A stretch of 20,854 nucleotides of DNA from the NCBI GenBank assembly GCA_002305255.1, contig DBQN01000095.1, forward strand, positions 1,097 to 21,950, written 5' to 3'. A program made the position numbers and the translations under genes. Positions 1 through 8,771 of this stretch are shown here, one piece after another (the first letter of the stretch is position 1; each line of letters begins with the position of its first letter). This DNA is from Firmicutes bacterium UBA1393 (lineage in GTDB: Bacteria > Bacillota > DTU025). The notes beneath the pieces were generated by a model, which saw only the letters and a list, made by a program, of their open reading frames with translations, did not search any database and was not told where the DNA came from.

Positions 1-1020
1 CACCTCGACATGGAGAGCATAGGGGCTTACCTCACCGGTGCCACTGTGTTGATCACCGGTGCCGGTGGCTCCATCGGCTCGGAGATTTGCCGGCAGATCG
101 CGCGGTTCAGGCCAAAGAGTATCATCCTCTTGGGCCACGGGGAGAACAGCATCTTCGAGATACAGCAGGAGCTAAAGCGGAAGTATCCGAGCCAGTCCAA
201 CGTGGCAGTGATTGCCGACATCCGCAACGAGGAGCGGATGGACAAGGTCTTCGAACTCCACAAGCCCGACGTGGTGTTCCACGCAGCAGCCCACAAGCAC
301 GTGCCCCTCATGGAGGAGAACCCCGAGGAGGCACTGACCAACAATGTGTACGGCACCAGGAACGTCGCCAGGGCTGCCGACAAGCATGGCGTCAAGCGCT
401 TCGTGATGATCTCCACCGACAAGGCCGTGAACCCCGTGTCCGTCATGGGAATGAGCAAGCGTGCCGCCGAGATGGTCGTGCAGAGCATCGGTGCCAACAG
501 CAAGACCAAGTTCATGGCCGTGCGCTTTGGCAACGTGCTCGGCAGTCGAGGGAGTGTCGTGCCTACGTTCCGCAAGCAGATCGCCGAGGGCGGACCCGTG
601 ACCGTGACCCATCCCGATATGACCCGCTACTTCATGACCATTCCGGAGGCAGTGCAGCTCGTGATACAGGCGGGGGCGATGGGCAACGGCGGAGAGGTAT
701 TCGTGCTCGATATGGGAGAACCCGTGAAGATAACGCAACTGGCAGAGGATATCATCCGGCTGTCGGGCTTGGAGCCGGGGAGTGACATAGAGATCGTGTT
801 CACTGGCGTGCGACCGGGAGAGAAGATGTTTGAGGAGATCCTCACCACTGAGGAGCGGGCAGTGGCAACGAAGCACAGCAAGATATTCGTATCAAGGGAT
901 TCGCAGGATGGGTGTCAGGGGTTGATAAGGGGACTAGAGGAGGCCAAGACGGAGGCTGATGACTTGGAGGCTAAGTGGGGGCGACAGCGAGTTGCTCGAC
1001 TGCTGGCGGGCTCGGGCTAG
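1..1020 (+). CDS. CapD/FlaA1/PglF-type UDP-GlcNAc 4,6-dehydratase, C-terminal part (5' end outside window)
   Basis: This is an extended SDR enzyme of the CapD/WbpM/PglF family, which removes water from UDP-GlcNAc to give a UDP-4-keto-6-deoxy sugar, the first step to bacillosamine- or QuiNAc/FucNAc-type sugars. Counting from the Met at base 10, the NAD-binding GAGGSIG is at residues 17-23, HAAAHKHVPLMEENP begins near 91, STDKAVNP is near 135-142 and MGMSKR is at 146-151. The family has Met in place of the usual SDR Tyr, as seen here. PDMTRYFMTIPEA and RPGEKMFEE follow. The frame stays open to base 1 (His-Leu-Asp before the Met), and membrane-anchored long forms carry a similar LDLESIAGYL-like linker just before the Rossmann fold. 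I therefore read it as the catalytic half of a roughly 600-residue protein whose membrane N-terminus lies to the left. A soluble short form starting at base 10 is possible, but no ribosome site is visible. Confidence 0.93.
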   Translation, partial: HLDMESIGAYLTGATVLITGAGGSIGSEICRQIARFRPKSIILLGHGENSIFEIQQELKRKYPSQSNVAVIADIRNEERMDKVFELHKPDVVFHAAAHKHVPLMEENPEEALTNNVYGTRNVARAADKHGVKRFVMISTDKAVNPVSVMGMSKRAAEMVVQSIGANSKTKFMAVRFGNVLGSRGSVVPTFRKQIAEGGPVTVTHPDMTRYFMTIPEAVQLVIQAGAMGNGGEVFVLDMGEPVKITQLAEDIIRLSGLEPGSDIEIVFTGVRPGEKMFEEILTTEERAVATKHSKIFVSRDSQDGCQGLIRGLEEAKTEADDLEAKWGRQRVARLLAGSG

Positions 1021-1615
1021 TTGCTGCGGAACATGCGGCAGAAACGCGTGAGCGTCCTAGACTTCCATATGGGCTCGCTCAGGGTCCTCGAACCATGTGA
1101 AACGACGATCATGTGGGCAAGCCGTTTGGTGTAGTGGCAAGGGAACGCAGCAATTACCTTCGCAGGAGGCATCAAGGTCGCGGCACGCGGGAGGAAGGTG
1201 GTCTCAAGAAGTCACACGGGTCTGTCAGTGCTGAGAGACGCTCTTGCTTAGCGTGCCGGGTGAGCGCCACCCTTGCGCCGGCGGGGTTAGCCCCAGTCTC
1301 GGTGGTGGTACGGCGTTCATCTGCCAGACAGTTGATGAGGGTTGATGCCCTGACATAGGCATGGCGGGGGCATGTGGCTCAATCGTCTACCGGCGTCTTC
1401 TGATTCGACTGGTGCGATCCTGAAAACCTGTTCGGGCGAGCGGATCCAGGTGAAGGCCCAGCGCAACTATGGGTCCGCCAAACTTGGCATGATGGCGTCA
1501 TGCTGGGTTCGGGTGTCCGCCATGATTACAGAACCCGATGACCATGCTGAACAGGAGTCGGAGGCTAGGAGCACGGGCGGTGGCTCTGAGTCATGATCAC
1601 AATGGGGGGAGTATT
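1021..1615. other. 595-base spacer without a recognisable gene
   Basis: Between the dehydratase stop and the nucleotidyltransferase start I find only short open frames (for example 1113-1358 and 1372-1596 on +). Their translations resemble no family and have no convincing ribosome binding site. A small perfect hairpin, GCATGA-tggcg-TCATGC, sits near 1488-1504, but it lacks a T-run and is not a typical terminator. There is no tRNA-like or CRISPR-like structure. Confidence 0.5.
1604..1611 (+). promoter_or_regulatory. Ribosome binding site fixing the GTG start at 1616
   Basis: The G-rich GGGGGGAG lies four bases before GTG 1616. The nucleotidyltransferase LAAGMGTR signature begins five codons after this GTG, so the 26 in-frame codons upstream (from 1538) are not part of the protein. 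Confidence 0.65.
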
Positions 1616-2455
1616 GTGCAGGCATTGGTCTTGGCAGCAGGAATGGGAACTCGCATAGGCGGTTCGGCAGGAAGCCTGCCAAAGACGCTTCTCAGCTTCG
1701 GAGACGGGATCACGATTCTCGATGCGCAGTTGGCGGCACTAAGGGAGAACTCCATCGAGGACGTAGTGATCGTCACCGGATACCGAGCCGACCTAATTGA
1801 GGCCAAGGTGACAGGACTTGACGATGTGCACGTGACACTAGTGTACAATCCGTTCTTCCGGACAACCAACAACCTAATATCATTCTGGCTAGCCCTCCCG
1901 TACATTGATGGGGAGTTCATTAGCATCAATGGGGACAATGTATTCCATCCAGACATCTTGTCGGCACTGCTCAACTCAAGAGGAGACATCATCATGACGG
2001 TTGCCAGGAAGGAGCAGTACGATGATGATGACATGAGAGTTACAACGAGAGGAGAGCAGGTCATACGAGTCGGCAAGGACATTCCCATCGGTCAGACCAA
2101 CGGTGAATCCCTCGGAATCATCAAGTTCTCCACGAACGGGCATGGGATGATGCGTTCCACGCTCCTGGAAATGGTACGTGATGACAAGTTGCACAGCTCA
2201 TTTTACCTGCGAGCACTTCAACAGATGATGACGGCCAACGTTCCGGTGCGTTGCTGTGAGGTACGAGGTGAGCTATGGGCAGAAATCGACTTTCCCAAGG
2301 ACTTGGCGGCCATCGAACAGATGATGTCAGACCCCAAGCAGGTACTGTCTCAGTGGCTGCGGCGGTGTTCAGAGACCTTGGCACGGACTACTCGATCGCA
2401 ACCCTACTGCCCTCACGCAGTAGACCTCGCAGTGAGTCCATGGGATCTACCGTAG
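1616..2455 (+). CDS. LicC-like sugar/choline-phosphate nucleotidyltransferase
   Basis: This is a nucleotidyltransferase of the NTP_transferase fold that activates a phosphorylated substrate as a CDP or UDP/NDP derivative. From GTG 1616 it has 279 residues. The pyrophosphorylase signature LAAGMGTR is at 6-13 with PK at 22-23, a metal-binding GDN at 106-108, GESLGIIKF at 163-171 and the second metal motif EID (W-A-E-I-D) at 223-225. This order and the N-x-x-x-x-x-x-N-x-x-S-x-x-x-A stretch around 78-93 match the phosphocholine cytidylyltransferase (LicC) branch better than RmlA or GalU. A licD-family gene follows 294 bases downstream, which supports a CDP-choline-type product. Substrate is inferred; other phospho-alcohols or sugar-1-phosphates remain possible. 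The last 35 residues are poor in motifs. Confidence 0.82.
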   Translation: MQALVLAAGMGTRIGGSAGSLPKTLLSFGDGITILDAQLAALRENSIEDVVIVTGYRADLIEAKVTGLDDVHVTLVYNPFFRTTNNLISFWLALPYIDGEFISINGDNVFHPDILSALLNSRGDIIMTVARKEQYDDDDMRVTTRGEQVIRVGKDIPIGQTNGESLGIIKFSTNGHGMMRSTLLEMVRDDKLHSSFYLRALQQMMTANVPVRCCEVRGELWAEIDFPKDLAAIEQMMSDPKQVLSQWLRRCSETLARTTRSQPYCPHAVDLAVSPWDLP

Positions 2456-2749
2456 GGCTTGGAGTCTGCAGCGCGTTCTGTGTTTCTCGTGTGGGTGTCT
2501 GCCAGATTCGTTATGTCTAGAGGCCTGCCCCTCAGAGGTTCTTGGACTGTGACAACAGCTTCATGGTAGGCGGGTCATGTTAGGCTGGCGCACCACAGGG
2601 TGGTTCATTAGGCATCAGGCCGGACTGAGAGACGGTGAGTGGTCGGTGATGGGGCATGTGTCACGTCTGTCCCCGAGAGGACCAGACTATGCCGACTGGG
2701 GAACAGTGCTGACTCCGGAGCGAATGTCCGTATGCGGAGGTGAAGGGGC
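2456..2749. other. 294-base spacer before licD-like gene
   Basis: No gene is recognisable. The frame at 2577-2768 runs into the licD start in another phase and looks like chance. The only clear signal is the GGAGGT ribosome site at 2736-2741. Confidence 0.45.
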
Positions 2750-3562
2750 ATGGAGAGCATCACCTTGAGAGAGATGCAGGCGCTCCAAACGAGAATACTG
2801 CAGACAATAGACGCTATCTGTACAGAACACGGGTTGCACTACTATCTGATTGGCGGCACTCTGCTCGGGGCTATCAGACATTCGGGCTTCATACCGTGGG
2901 ACGATGACGTGGATATCGCGCTGCCAAGAGAACACTTCGATACCTTTGAGGCGATATGTCGGGCTCGGCTTCCCGAACCCTACCAGTGGGTGGACTACAA
3001 GGATCACTGGGAGATGCCCGGAAATCTAGCAAAGATAATCGATAGACGTACCGTGCTGGTTCAGGAGGCCAGGGAAGACCATCAGGTAGACCTCGGTGTG
3101 TATGTCGACGTGTTTCCGCTGGACGGAGTACCGAAAAGCCGCATAGCGCGAAGTCTCCAGTTCACCTGGATAAAGTGCATAAGGACGCTCATGGCGGTGT
3201 TCTTCCTGGACAACAGAAAAAGCAGGAGTCTCCATAAGAGATCGTTGATTGCGCTGATTCAGACACTGATGCCTGACAGCGCGATTAAGTGGTTGCATGT
3301 TGCACTGGAGAAGGCGATCAGGAGATACCACTATGATTCCTCCAGCGAGACATGCAATTTCCTGGGAGGTTCAGGAAAGAAGGAGTATTTTCCGAAGAGC
3401 TGGCTGGGATTAGACACCAGGAAGTGCTTTGAAGGTATGCCACTGAGTATTCCAAGAGAGTACCATGCGTATCTGACACAGAAGTATGGTGACTATCTGA
3501 GATTACCACCAGAGGAACGTAGACGTACGCATCACCGGTACACACTGCATCGAGTCAGCTAG
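2750..3562 (+). CDS. LicD-family phosphotransferase
   Basis: LicD-family enzymes transfer phosphocholine, or a related phospho-substituent, from a nucleotide-activated donor to a surface glycan; the family also includes the fukutin-type phosphotransferases. The protein has 270 residues, normal for the family. The diagnostic block is near the N-terminus: GGTLLGAIRH at 35-44, GFIPWDDDVDI at 46-56. It continues with VYVDVFPLDGVP near 120-131 and ends with the typical YLTQKYGDYLRLPP and an HH motif. ATG 2750 is preceded by a GGAGGT at 2736-2741 with eight bases of spacing. The LicC-like gene immediately upstream could provide the activated donor. No signal peptide or membrane span is obvious, so it probably acts on the cytoplasmic side on lipid-linked oligosaccharide. 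Confidence 0.92.
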   Translation: MESITLREMQALQTRILQTIDAICTEHGLHYYLIGGTLLGAIRHSGFIPWDDDVDIALPREHFDTFEAICRARLPEPYQWVDYKDHWEMPGNLAKIIDRRTVLVQEAREDHQVDLGVYVDVFPLDGVPKSRIARSLQFTWIKCIRTLMAVFFLDNRKSRSLHKRSLIALIQTLMPDSAIKWLHVALEKAIRRYHYDSSSETCNFLGGSGKKEYFPKSWLGLDTRKCFEGMPLSIPREYHAYLTQKYGDYLRLPPEERRRTHHRYTLHRVS

Positions 3563-4970
3563 GTGGTGATGCGGGGAGTGGATCAAGGAAGACGACGTTG
3601 GCGTGAGCGTTGCCAATCGTCGCGAAGGTGATCTGGTGGTGGTGCGTCCCTCAGACTACGCGGTGTCCGCGCTCTACTTGGGAAGTTCCCCATGTAACGT
3701 GGGCTCTCTCTTCTGGTTGCTGGATTCGTCGCCAATGCGCTCGGTATGACCAGGCCCTAGTCGGTCAATGGATGACCCAGCGAACTTGTCCGACGCAGCG
3801 AATGGGCGGACGGTCAGAGCCACAGAGCACGGCGGTGCAAGATCGCACCTAGCTTCACTAACCTGCAGAAGACTGACTACCGTAGGTTGAGAATGAAGCC
3901 ATGACTCGTTGAGAGCAGAGCAGTTCGAGTTCCAGAATCTCAGTTCTCGGTCTGGTTCGCAACGAGGATGTAAGCGGACTCCGCGAGTCCCTAGATCTGG
4001 GGCTGCCTCTACTGCCTGTAGGGTGCGCACGCAGCACTCCATGTTACACGTGTGAGGTGTTCGAACCAGTCAGGACTGCGCAACAGGGGAGTGCTATGAG
4101 CTAGGGATGAGGCTTCCCCACGATTGGACTCGTGACAAGATGAGCTCCCTAGAGACAGGCATATGCCAGAAGCGATTGAGGGCAAGTAGTCATCACTCAT
4201 CCTGGCGCCACGGTGGGTAGCGCATGCCACTAGGAGTGATGAAGCGCGCAGAACGCGATATGAGCTTGTTGGTCGCCGGGGTACCCTTTCTGGCCGTCTC
4301 GGGGACGCGATCGAAGTGGCCTGTGGTATCCCTATTCCTTGCACCAGCAATCCTGAGATGGAGGGGCAATGCATCATTCCTGGCTGCTTCGTCGATATGG
4401 CCGCGCGACGTCCCAGAGGCCACGGCCGAGTCCAAGCGGTGCGAGCCATTTTCAGCGTGACATGACGCGGTCTCAGCAGCGCGTTTGTGGCAGACTGGAT
4501 TCCGACAACTGCGTCTGAGAGAGGCGCCGCCTGTTGCCAGCAGAGAGCCTGGAGTCGTGCTTCATTCCTGGTCTGGTTGTTTCACATGACGTAGTATTGG
4601 GTCTACTGCAAGGAGCGGTACCCTGGCGAAGACCTACCCCGATTGGCGGGCGCGCATCGCCTATGGGGGCCAGATATCGCGCGATCTCTAGAACTCGGGT
4701 CCTGTTGGCTCCCGCGTCGCACGAAAGGCAGAACGAACCAACGATGTGGTGGCCAGCTGGGGGGACGAAATCGGAGTCAAGACCAGACATAGATGAGATC
4801 GCCAACATGGTCTCTGGTAGGTGATTCGATTGAGAGCGTTGGCCCTCCGATATGCATGAGCAGATGATCGTCTTACACCGTGTTGACTGGGAGAGAAGTC
4901 AATCGTCCTGCCACAGAAGAGTCTCGCGATCTAGCTCCTATGAGTCCGTCTAGGTGAGGTGTACTGAAGA
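3563..4970. other. 1.4-kb region without a recognisable gene
   Basis: This is the longest unexplained stretch of the window. Open frames on both strands are short, and their conceptual proteins are Arg/Ser/Pro-rich without family motifs. Two + frames look slightly more protein-like: 3570-3749, with a possible GTG at 3603 and the phrase NRREGDLVVVRPSDYAVSAL, and an unstarted frame over about 4187-4458 containing GDAIEVACGIPIPC. I recognise neither. A T-loop-like GTTCGAACC at 4059-4067 has no matching tRNA cloverleaf. The region may be decayed sequence or hold regulatory or RNA functions I cannot see. Confidence 0.45.
4883..4902. promoter_or_regulatory. Perfect 6-bp inverted repeat upstream of glycosyltransferase; possible -35 or operator
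   Basis: TTGACT and AGTCAA form a perfect inverted repeat around an 8-base loop, about 70 bases before GTG 4971. TTGACT also resembles a sigma-70/SigA -35 box, but I find no good -10 box at 17 bases, so a promoter is only a suggestion. Confidence 0.2.
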
Positions 4971-6320
4971 GTGAAGAAGGTACTCATTGTCAGTCACTCG
5001 TTCCCCCCGATGAATGACCCATCATCACAGAGGGCGTACTACTTGGCAAAGTACTTGGGCGAACTGGGATGGGACAGTACAGTGCTCACGGCCAAGGTCG
5101 CAGATAGTTCGCTCGGTTGGAGCGATTGGGGTGACAACGATGTTGAGGTTCGAACGGTAAGGACAAGAAGCATAAACATCACGAGGTTGAGGGCGGTGAA
5201 GACGGCAGCCACCAACGACCGCAAACGGGTAGGGCTCAAGGCATTGGCCGCTAGGGCGGTCTACAAGGCGCTATCCGCAATCGCCATACCGGACAAAGCG
5301 GCCCTGTGGATCCCTTTTGCCTTGCGAACCGGAGGAGCATTGGCGCGTGACCAGTCATATTCAGTGGTTCTCTCGACATCACCGAGGTTCTCCAACCATA
5401 CTGTAGCACGCAAACTTGCGCATCGCGGGTGTATACCATGGGTCGCCGACTTCCAGGACTTTCACTTCATTGGTGCAATTGAAGATGCTAAGCTATTCCC
5501 ACTGAGCCGTCATCTGCAATCAAGGCTGGAACAGCGTGTGATTAGCTACGCAGACAGGCTCATTTTTACCACAGAGTCTATGCGTCAAGAATACGCTCGG
5601 AGGTACCAGCAATGCGGAGCGAAATCTCATGTGGTGTACAATGGCTTTGAGGATCAGAGTGCTGTCTTTGGGGACATCTATCCGCCCTCAGGACCGCTAA
5701 CCGTATTCTATGCAGGAAGCTTCTATCAGGGTGAACGGTCCCCCTTACCCTTGATTCGTGCAATGGACGTCTTGATCTCAGAGGGGATCATAGGACCTGA
5801 AGACGTGAGAATCCAAATCGCTGGGGCCATTGACGAGGGAACCATTACGGATATAAGAGACTCGGCAATTGGTGGGCGAGTTGAACTCCTCGGCACTATT
5901 GATCGCCGTGACGCTATGAAGCGCATGAGGCAAGCGCACCTGCTATGGCTGATCGTGGCGGATGGGCTGAACCACTCAGCGGCAGTTCCAATCAAACTGT
6001 ATGAGTACCTTGATGCTCGCAGGACCATACTTGCCTTTGTCCCCCGAGACTCTGAGGCCGCACAAATCGTACAGCGGCTGGGAGTTGGAGTAGTGTTGAG
6101 ACAAGAGCTGACACTAGATAGCACCGTTCAGAATGCTGAGCTACTCAAGGAGTACGTTCGGCAGTACCGGGAGGGGCTTCTTCAAGTGCCGCTGAAGGCC
6201 AGCCCCACCTCCCTATATGAGTATTCGTGGCGCTATAAGGCGGAACAGGTAGCAGCTGTGTTGGATGAGGTGTTGACCGCTTGCTCAGCGGATCCGGGCT
6301 CGCGCACTCGCGCTAAGTGA
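4971..6320 (+). CDS. Glycosyltransferase, GT-B fold, family 4-like
   Basis: This probable retaining GT-B glycosyltransferase would add a sugar from an NDP donor to the lipid-linked repeat unit at the inner membrane face. It has 449 residues from GTG 4971; a GGTGAGGT lies at about 4953-4960. The N-terminal Rossmann half opens with KKVLIVSHSFPPMNDPSSQR, typical of GT4 enzymes in capsule clusters, followed by WVADFQDFHF near 162. The C-terminal half begins with TVFYAGSFYQGERSP (FYAGS near 246-250) and carries the nucleotide-binding PIKLYEYLDARR (KLYEYL at 342-347). The usual EX7E pair is not in canonical form; the KLYEY glutamate occupies the second position. Neither donor nor acceptor can be read from sequence. 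A 281-base spacer separates it from the membrane protein downstream. Confidence 0.85.
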   Translation: MKKVLIVSHSFPPMNDPSSQRAYYLAKYLGELGWDSTVLTAKVADSSLGWSDWGDNDVEVRTVRTRSINITRLRAVKTAATNDRKRVGLKALAARAVYKALSAIAIPDKAALWIPFALRTGGALARDQSYSVVLSTSPRFSNHTVARKLAHRGCIPWVADFQDFHFIGAIEDAKLFPLSRHLQSRLEQRVISYADRLIFTTESMRQEYARRYQQCGAKSHVVYNGFEDQSAVFGDIYPPSGPLTVFYAGSFYQGERSPLPLIRAMDVLISEGIIGPEDVRIQIAGAIDEGTITDIRDSAIGGRVELLGTIDRRDAMKRMRQAHLLWLIVADGLNHSAAVPIKLYEYLDARRTILAFVPRDSEAAQIVQRLGVGVVLRQELTLDSTVQNAELLKEYVRQYREGLLQVPLKASPTSLYEYSWRYKAEQVAAVLDEVLTACSADPGSRTRAK

Positions 6321-6590
6321 TCACTAATGTCATCTCTGGGACTACTCACAACAACATGGTGTCTGCGGCGAGGGCCGAGCTGTGGCATGGGGATGACGGT
6401 TGGTTCGGCACTAGGATGGTCGTCCGGACGGGCCACTCGGACTACAAGCAACGAACGGCTCGCTGAGATCTCGCCTGTATGCTTGTCTGGATTGTCAATC
6501 CTACTAGGTGTTGGTCGGCACTGGATCTATTGGCGGTTGGGAACCACCGGTTCACCGTTAGTGAGCCGAAAGGCATCACCCGTGTCGCTT

Positions 6591-6595
6591 GGAGG
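6591..6595 (+). promoter_or_regulatory. Ribosome binding site fixing the GTG start at 6602
   Basis: GGAGG followed six bases later by GTG 6602. The 41 in-frame codons upstream of it (from 6479) are not hydrophobic and would put a non-membrane extension on a membrane protein, so 6602 is preferred. Confidence 0.6.
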
Positions 6596-6601
6596 GGTAT
6601 C

Positions 6602-7786
6602 GTGAGAGCGATAGAGGTTAGTCGTATGCGCTGGCTTGTGACGTGTGGCCTATGGGCGGGTTTCATAGTGTTGTTCCCTTTTTACATCTATCGTAGCGGA
6701 TTGCCGCAGCCGGCTGACTACGTGATGCTGGCGCTGATTGTTCTCAGCGCAGTATGGTACGGGTTCGAGAGTGATCGTCGGTTAGCACGTGTTAGCCGGT
6801 TTCTGCTGTGGTTCGTCCTGTACGTGGTCGCGATCAACCTCATCTGGGTGATGCTCATTGCAGATGAAACGATGGCAATAGTGTCGTTGTTCTATGCATA
6901 CAATTTCATGGTGTTCGTGACGGTGATTAGGCTACACAGGGAGTACGGCCTACGTTTTCTTTCGCTCACAACTCATTCAATCATGGTTTCGGCACTAGTT
7001 CAGTTTGTAATGTCTATGTTGGTAGTCGGGAACTACTCGACTAGGCAGGCCTTGTCTTTTAACAACCCGAATCAGCTGGGCTACTTCTGTGTACTGGGAG
7101 CTAGCTTGTTCATGACTGGCGCGGCCAAACTTAGCCTTTCAACCCTGTACCGAAGTGTGTGTCTACTGATGTTCGCCTATTTGGCAGCCCTATCGTTGTC
7201 CAAAGCAGCGCTAATCTCCATGGCAGTGCTACTGATCGTGTCATTTGTCCACCGCCCTCGGACCATTGTCCCGATGCTCCTGCTGACTCTGGCTGTGTAC
7301 TCGGCAGGACATTGGCTTCCGCGCGCCACTGGCAATGTGATTCTACGGATGCAGGCTATCGGAGTCGACATGGATGACAGCCTGCCAGGGCGTGGATATG
7401 ATAGAATTTGGCGCCATCCGGAGTACCTGGCTCTTGGAGCCGGTGAAGGTGCCGTATACAGGTTCGAATCTGAGATTAAGGGCGAGCTTCATTCGACCTT
7501 GGGAACTATCCTATTTTCCTATGGCGTCGTTGGCTTTACGCTATTTGCCATGTTCGTTGCGCAGGTTGCAAGGGTGACCAAATGGCACTTCGTCTACACT
7601 ATGCCGATGTGGATATATGGCTTGACACACCAGGGGGCCCGCTTCACCCTGATGTGGGTACTTCTGGCCGTCATTGTCTGCATTCCCGTCGCGAACGCTT
7701 CACAGGCATCGGTGTCGCCCAAGCTTAGTGGTCGAAGAAGAGGCACAAGGACCTTGGTACTGGCTGGTTACGAGAGATCTGGTTAG
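6602..7786 (+). CDS. O-antigen polymerase/ligase-like integral membrane protein
   Basis: This 394-residue protein is strongly hydrophobic with about ten predicted membrane segments by eye. The first span starts near residue 10 (WLVTCGLWAGFIVLFPFYIY). The signature FNNPNQLGYF near 153-162 and the following LSLSKAALIS stretch are hallmarks of the Wzy/WaaL-like O-antigen ligase/polymerase superfamily. A large hydrophilic loop of about 80 residues with GRGYDRIWRHPEYLALGAGEG and ELHSTLGTILFSYGVVG corresponds to the periplasmic or extracellular loop of these enzymes, where a conserved His and Arg are expected. It would polymerise repeat units delivered by a flippase, or ligate glycan to an acceptor; sequence alone does not separate these. 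It is the only polymerase candidate in the window, so I favour Wzy-type polymerisation. Confidence 0.83.
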   Translation: MRAIEVSRMRWLVTCGLWAGFIVLFPFYIYRSGLPQPADYVMLALIVLSAVWYGFESDRRLARVSRFLLWFVLYVVAINLIWVMLIADETMAIVSLFYAYNFMVFVTVIRLHREYGLRFLSLTTHSIMVSALVQFVMSMLVVGNYSTRQALSFNNPNQLGYFCVLGASLFMTGAAKLSLSTLYRSVCLLMFAYLAALSLSKAALISMAVLLIVSFVHRPRTIVPMLLLTLAVYSAGHWLPRATGNVILRMQAIGVDMDDSLPGRGYDRIWRHPEYLALGAGEGAVYRFESEIKGELHSTLGTILFSYGVVGFTLFAMFVAQVARVTKWHFVYTMPMWIYGLTHQGARFTLMWVLLAVIVCIPVANASQASVSPKLSGRRRGTRTLVLAGYERSG

Positions 7787-8367
7787 CCTGCATGCATGTC
7801 ATCACTGGCGAATGCTTATCAGCACAGGGCCAGCACGGTTACCTTACTGTGATCACACCGCTCTGCATGCGTGGGCGATGTGCCTGTGCATTATCCGGAA
7901 AGCTGACCATATACGGTCCATGGTTGACCCAAAGCGGGGATGACAGCCTCAAGTAGTCCGATCTCTGTGCAGCCTATCGCTCGGTCGTGGGCGCGTTCAA
8001 CGAGGTTGTGGGCGGCGGCCGTCACCGAGCGCGGCTCATGCCACATCATGAAGCAACAAGCGCGAATCATGGTAAGTCAGTTCCACGTGGAGAGGGCCAT
8101 TAGTCGCTCTCGAGGTGCTACGCCATGCGCACAGGATAGGCTGCAGACACACTCAGAAACATGCGATGTGTGGTTCAGGTGGCAGCGCCCCTTGGTTGGA
8201 GTACCTGATGAACTAGGCTAGCTAACACCTACCAGCGTGGCGTCCAGAGAGTGGGCCTAATCCCCGGAGCCATGGATGTTGCTCTAGTCGGCATTCTACG
8301 CGACAGACTAGCGATGGCACCTGCGTCCCAGCGGTAGGTCCAGGTCCTTCGGGTGTGCCGCCTGGCA

Positions 8368-8387
8368 CTTCGTCTGACTTGACGAAG
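8368..8387. other. Stem-loop in the 7.8-8.8 kb spacer
   Basis: CTTCGTC and GACGAAG form a perfect 7-bp stem around TGACTT. Flanking TGGCAC and GTGGCCA extend it imperfectly. There is no T-run, so it is not an obvious intrinsic terminator. Confidence 0.3.
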
Positions 8388-8759
8388 GTGGCCACACTAG
8401 TCCGGCATCGGCGATTCGCCAGGAGGGTGTACTCCAATCTGCGCTTGCGGTTGGGATGCCCATTTGGTTGATGAGGATAGACAGTCGGACTCATGACCAA
8501 GCACGAGTGTCTTTCCACATGAGGCTCTACTCAGTGGGTCCTGCGGTGCTACTTGTGAGCATCCTCAAACTCAGTCGTCCAAGCGTAGTTCTGACCTGTA
8601 ATCAGGCAGGAACGCTATAGGGGAGCGAGTCTAGAGCCGCTCAGGCCACAATAACCAAAGCCGAAGGCAAGTAGCTGACGGGACTCCAGGGCATCGATCA
8701 GCATTGTCGCCAGGTCTGCGCAATCGGTGTTCCACTAGCCGTATTCGATGCGTATCTAT

Positions 8760-8764
8760 GGAGG
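8760..8764 (+). promoter_or_regulatory. Ribosome binding site fixing the ATG start at 8772
   Basis: GGAGG with seven bases to ATG 8772. The alternative in-frame ATG at 8748 overlaps this site and has no Shine-Dalgarno of its own. Confidence 0.6.
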
Positions 8765-8771
8765 CGAACAG

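Larger units (their letters stand above)
7787..8771. other. 0.98-kb spacer with possible gene remnants
   Basis: No intact gene is recognisable. On + an unstarted frame at 8378-8620 reads RPSVVLTCNQAGTL at its end, faintly like the LRPDVVLT step of a glycosyltransferase N-domain. On the minus strand around 7890-8070 a GC3-rich frame contains PRSVTAAAHNLVERAHDR, which I do not recognise. Neither has a ribosome binding site and a start in the right place. Confidence 0.4.

Noticed and set aside
27..876. Long minus-strand open frames (27-575, 172-876) opposite the dehydratase
   Set aside because: They lie inside a strongly conserved + strand gene, show no family motifs, and are typical antisense shadows in GC-rich DNA.
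1488..1504. Hairpin GCATGA-tggcg-TCATGC as a transcription terminator
   Set aside because: The stem is short, not GC-rich, and no T-run follows.
1538..1615. 26-codon N-terminal extension of the nucleotidyltransferase from ATG 1538
   Set aside because: The nucleotidyltransferase family begins right at the LAAG motif, and a G-rich ribosome site lies immediately before GTG 1616.
4059..4067. tRNA T-loop-like GTTCGAACC
   Set aside because: No acceptor, D- or anticodon stem can be folded around it; a similar string at about 7460 is inside a coding gene.
4009..4449. 146-codon minus-strand open frame in the 3.6-5.0 kb spacer
   Set aside because: Composition is Arg/Ser/Pro-rich with no motif and no ribosome site; likely chance.
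6479..6601. 41-codon upstream extension of the polymerase/ligase-like protein
   Set aside because: Non-hydrophobic, not family-like, and a good GGAGG lies immediately before GTG 6602.
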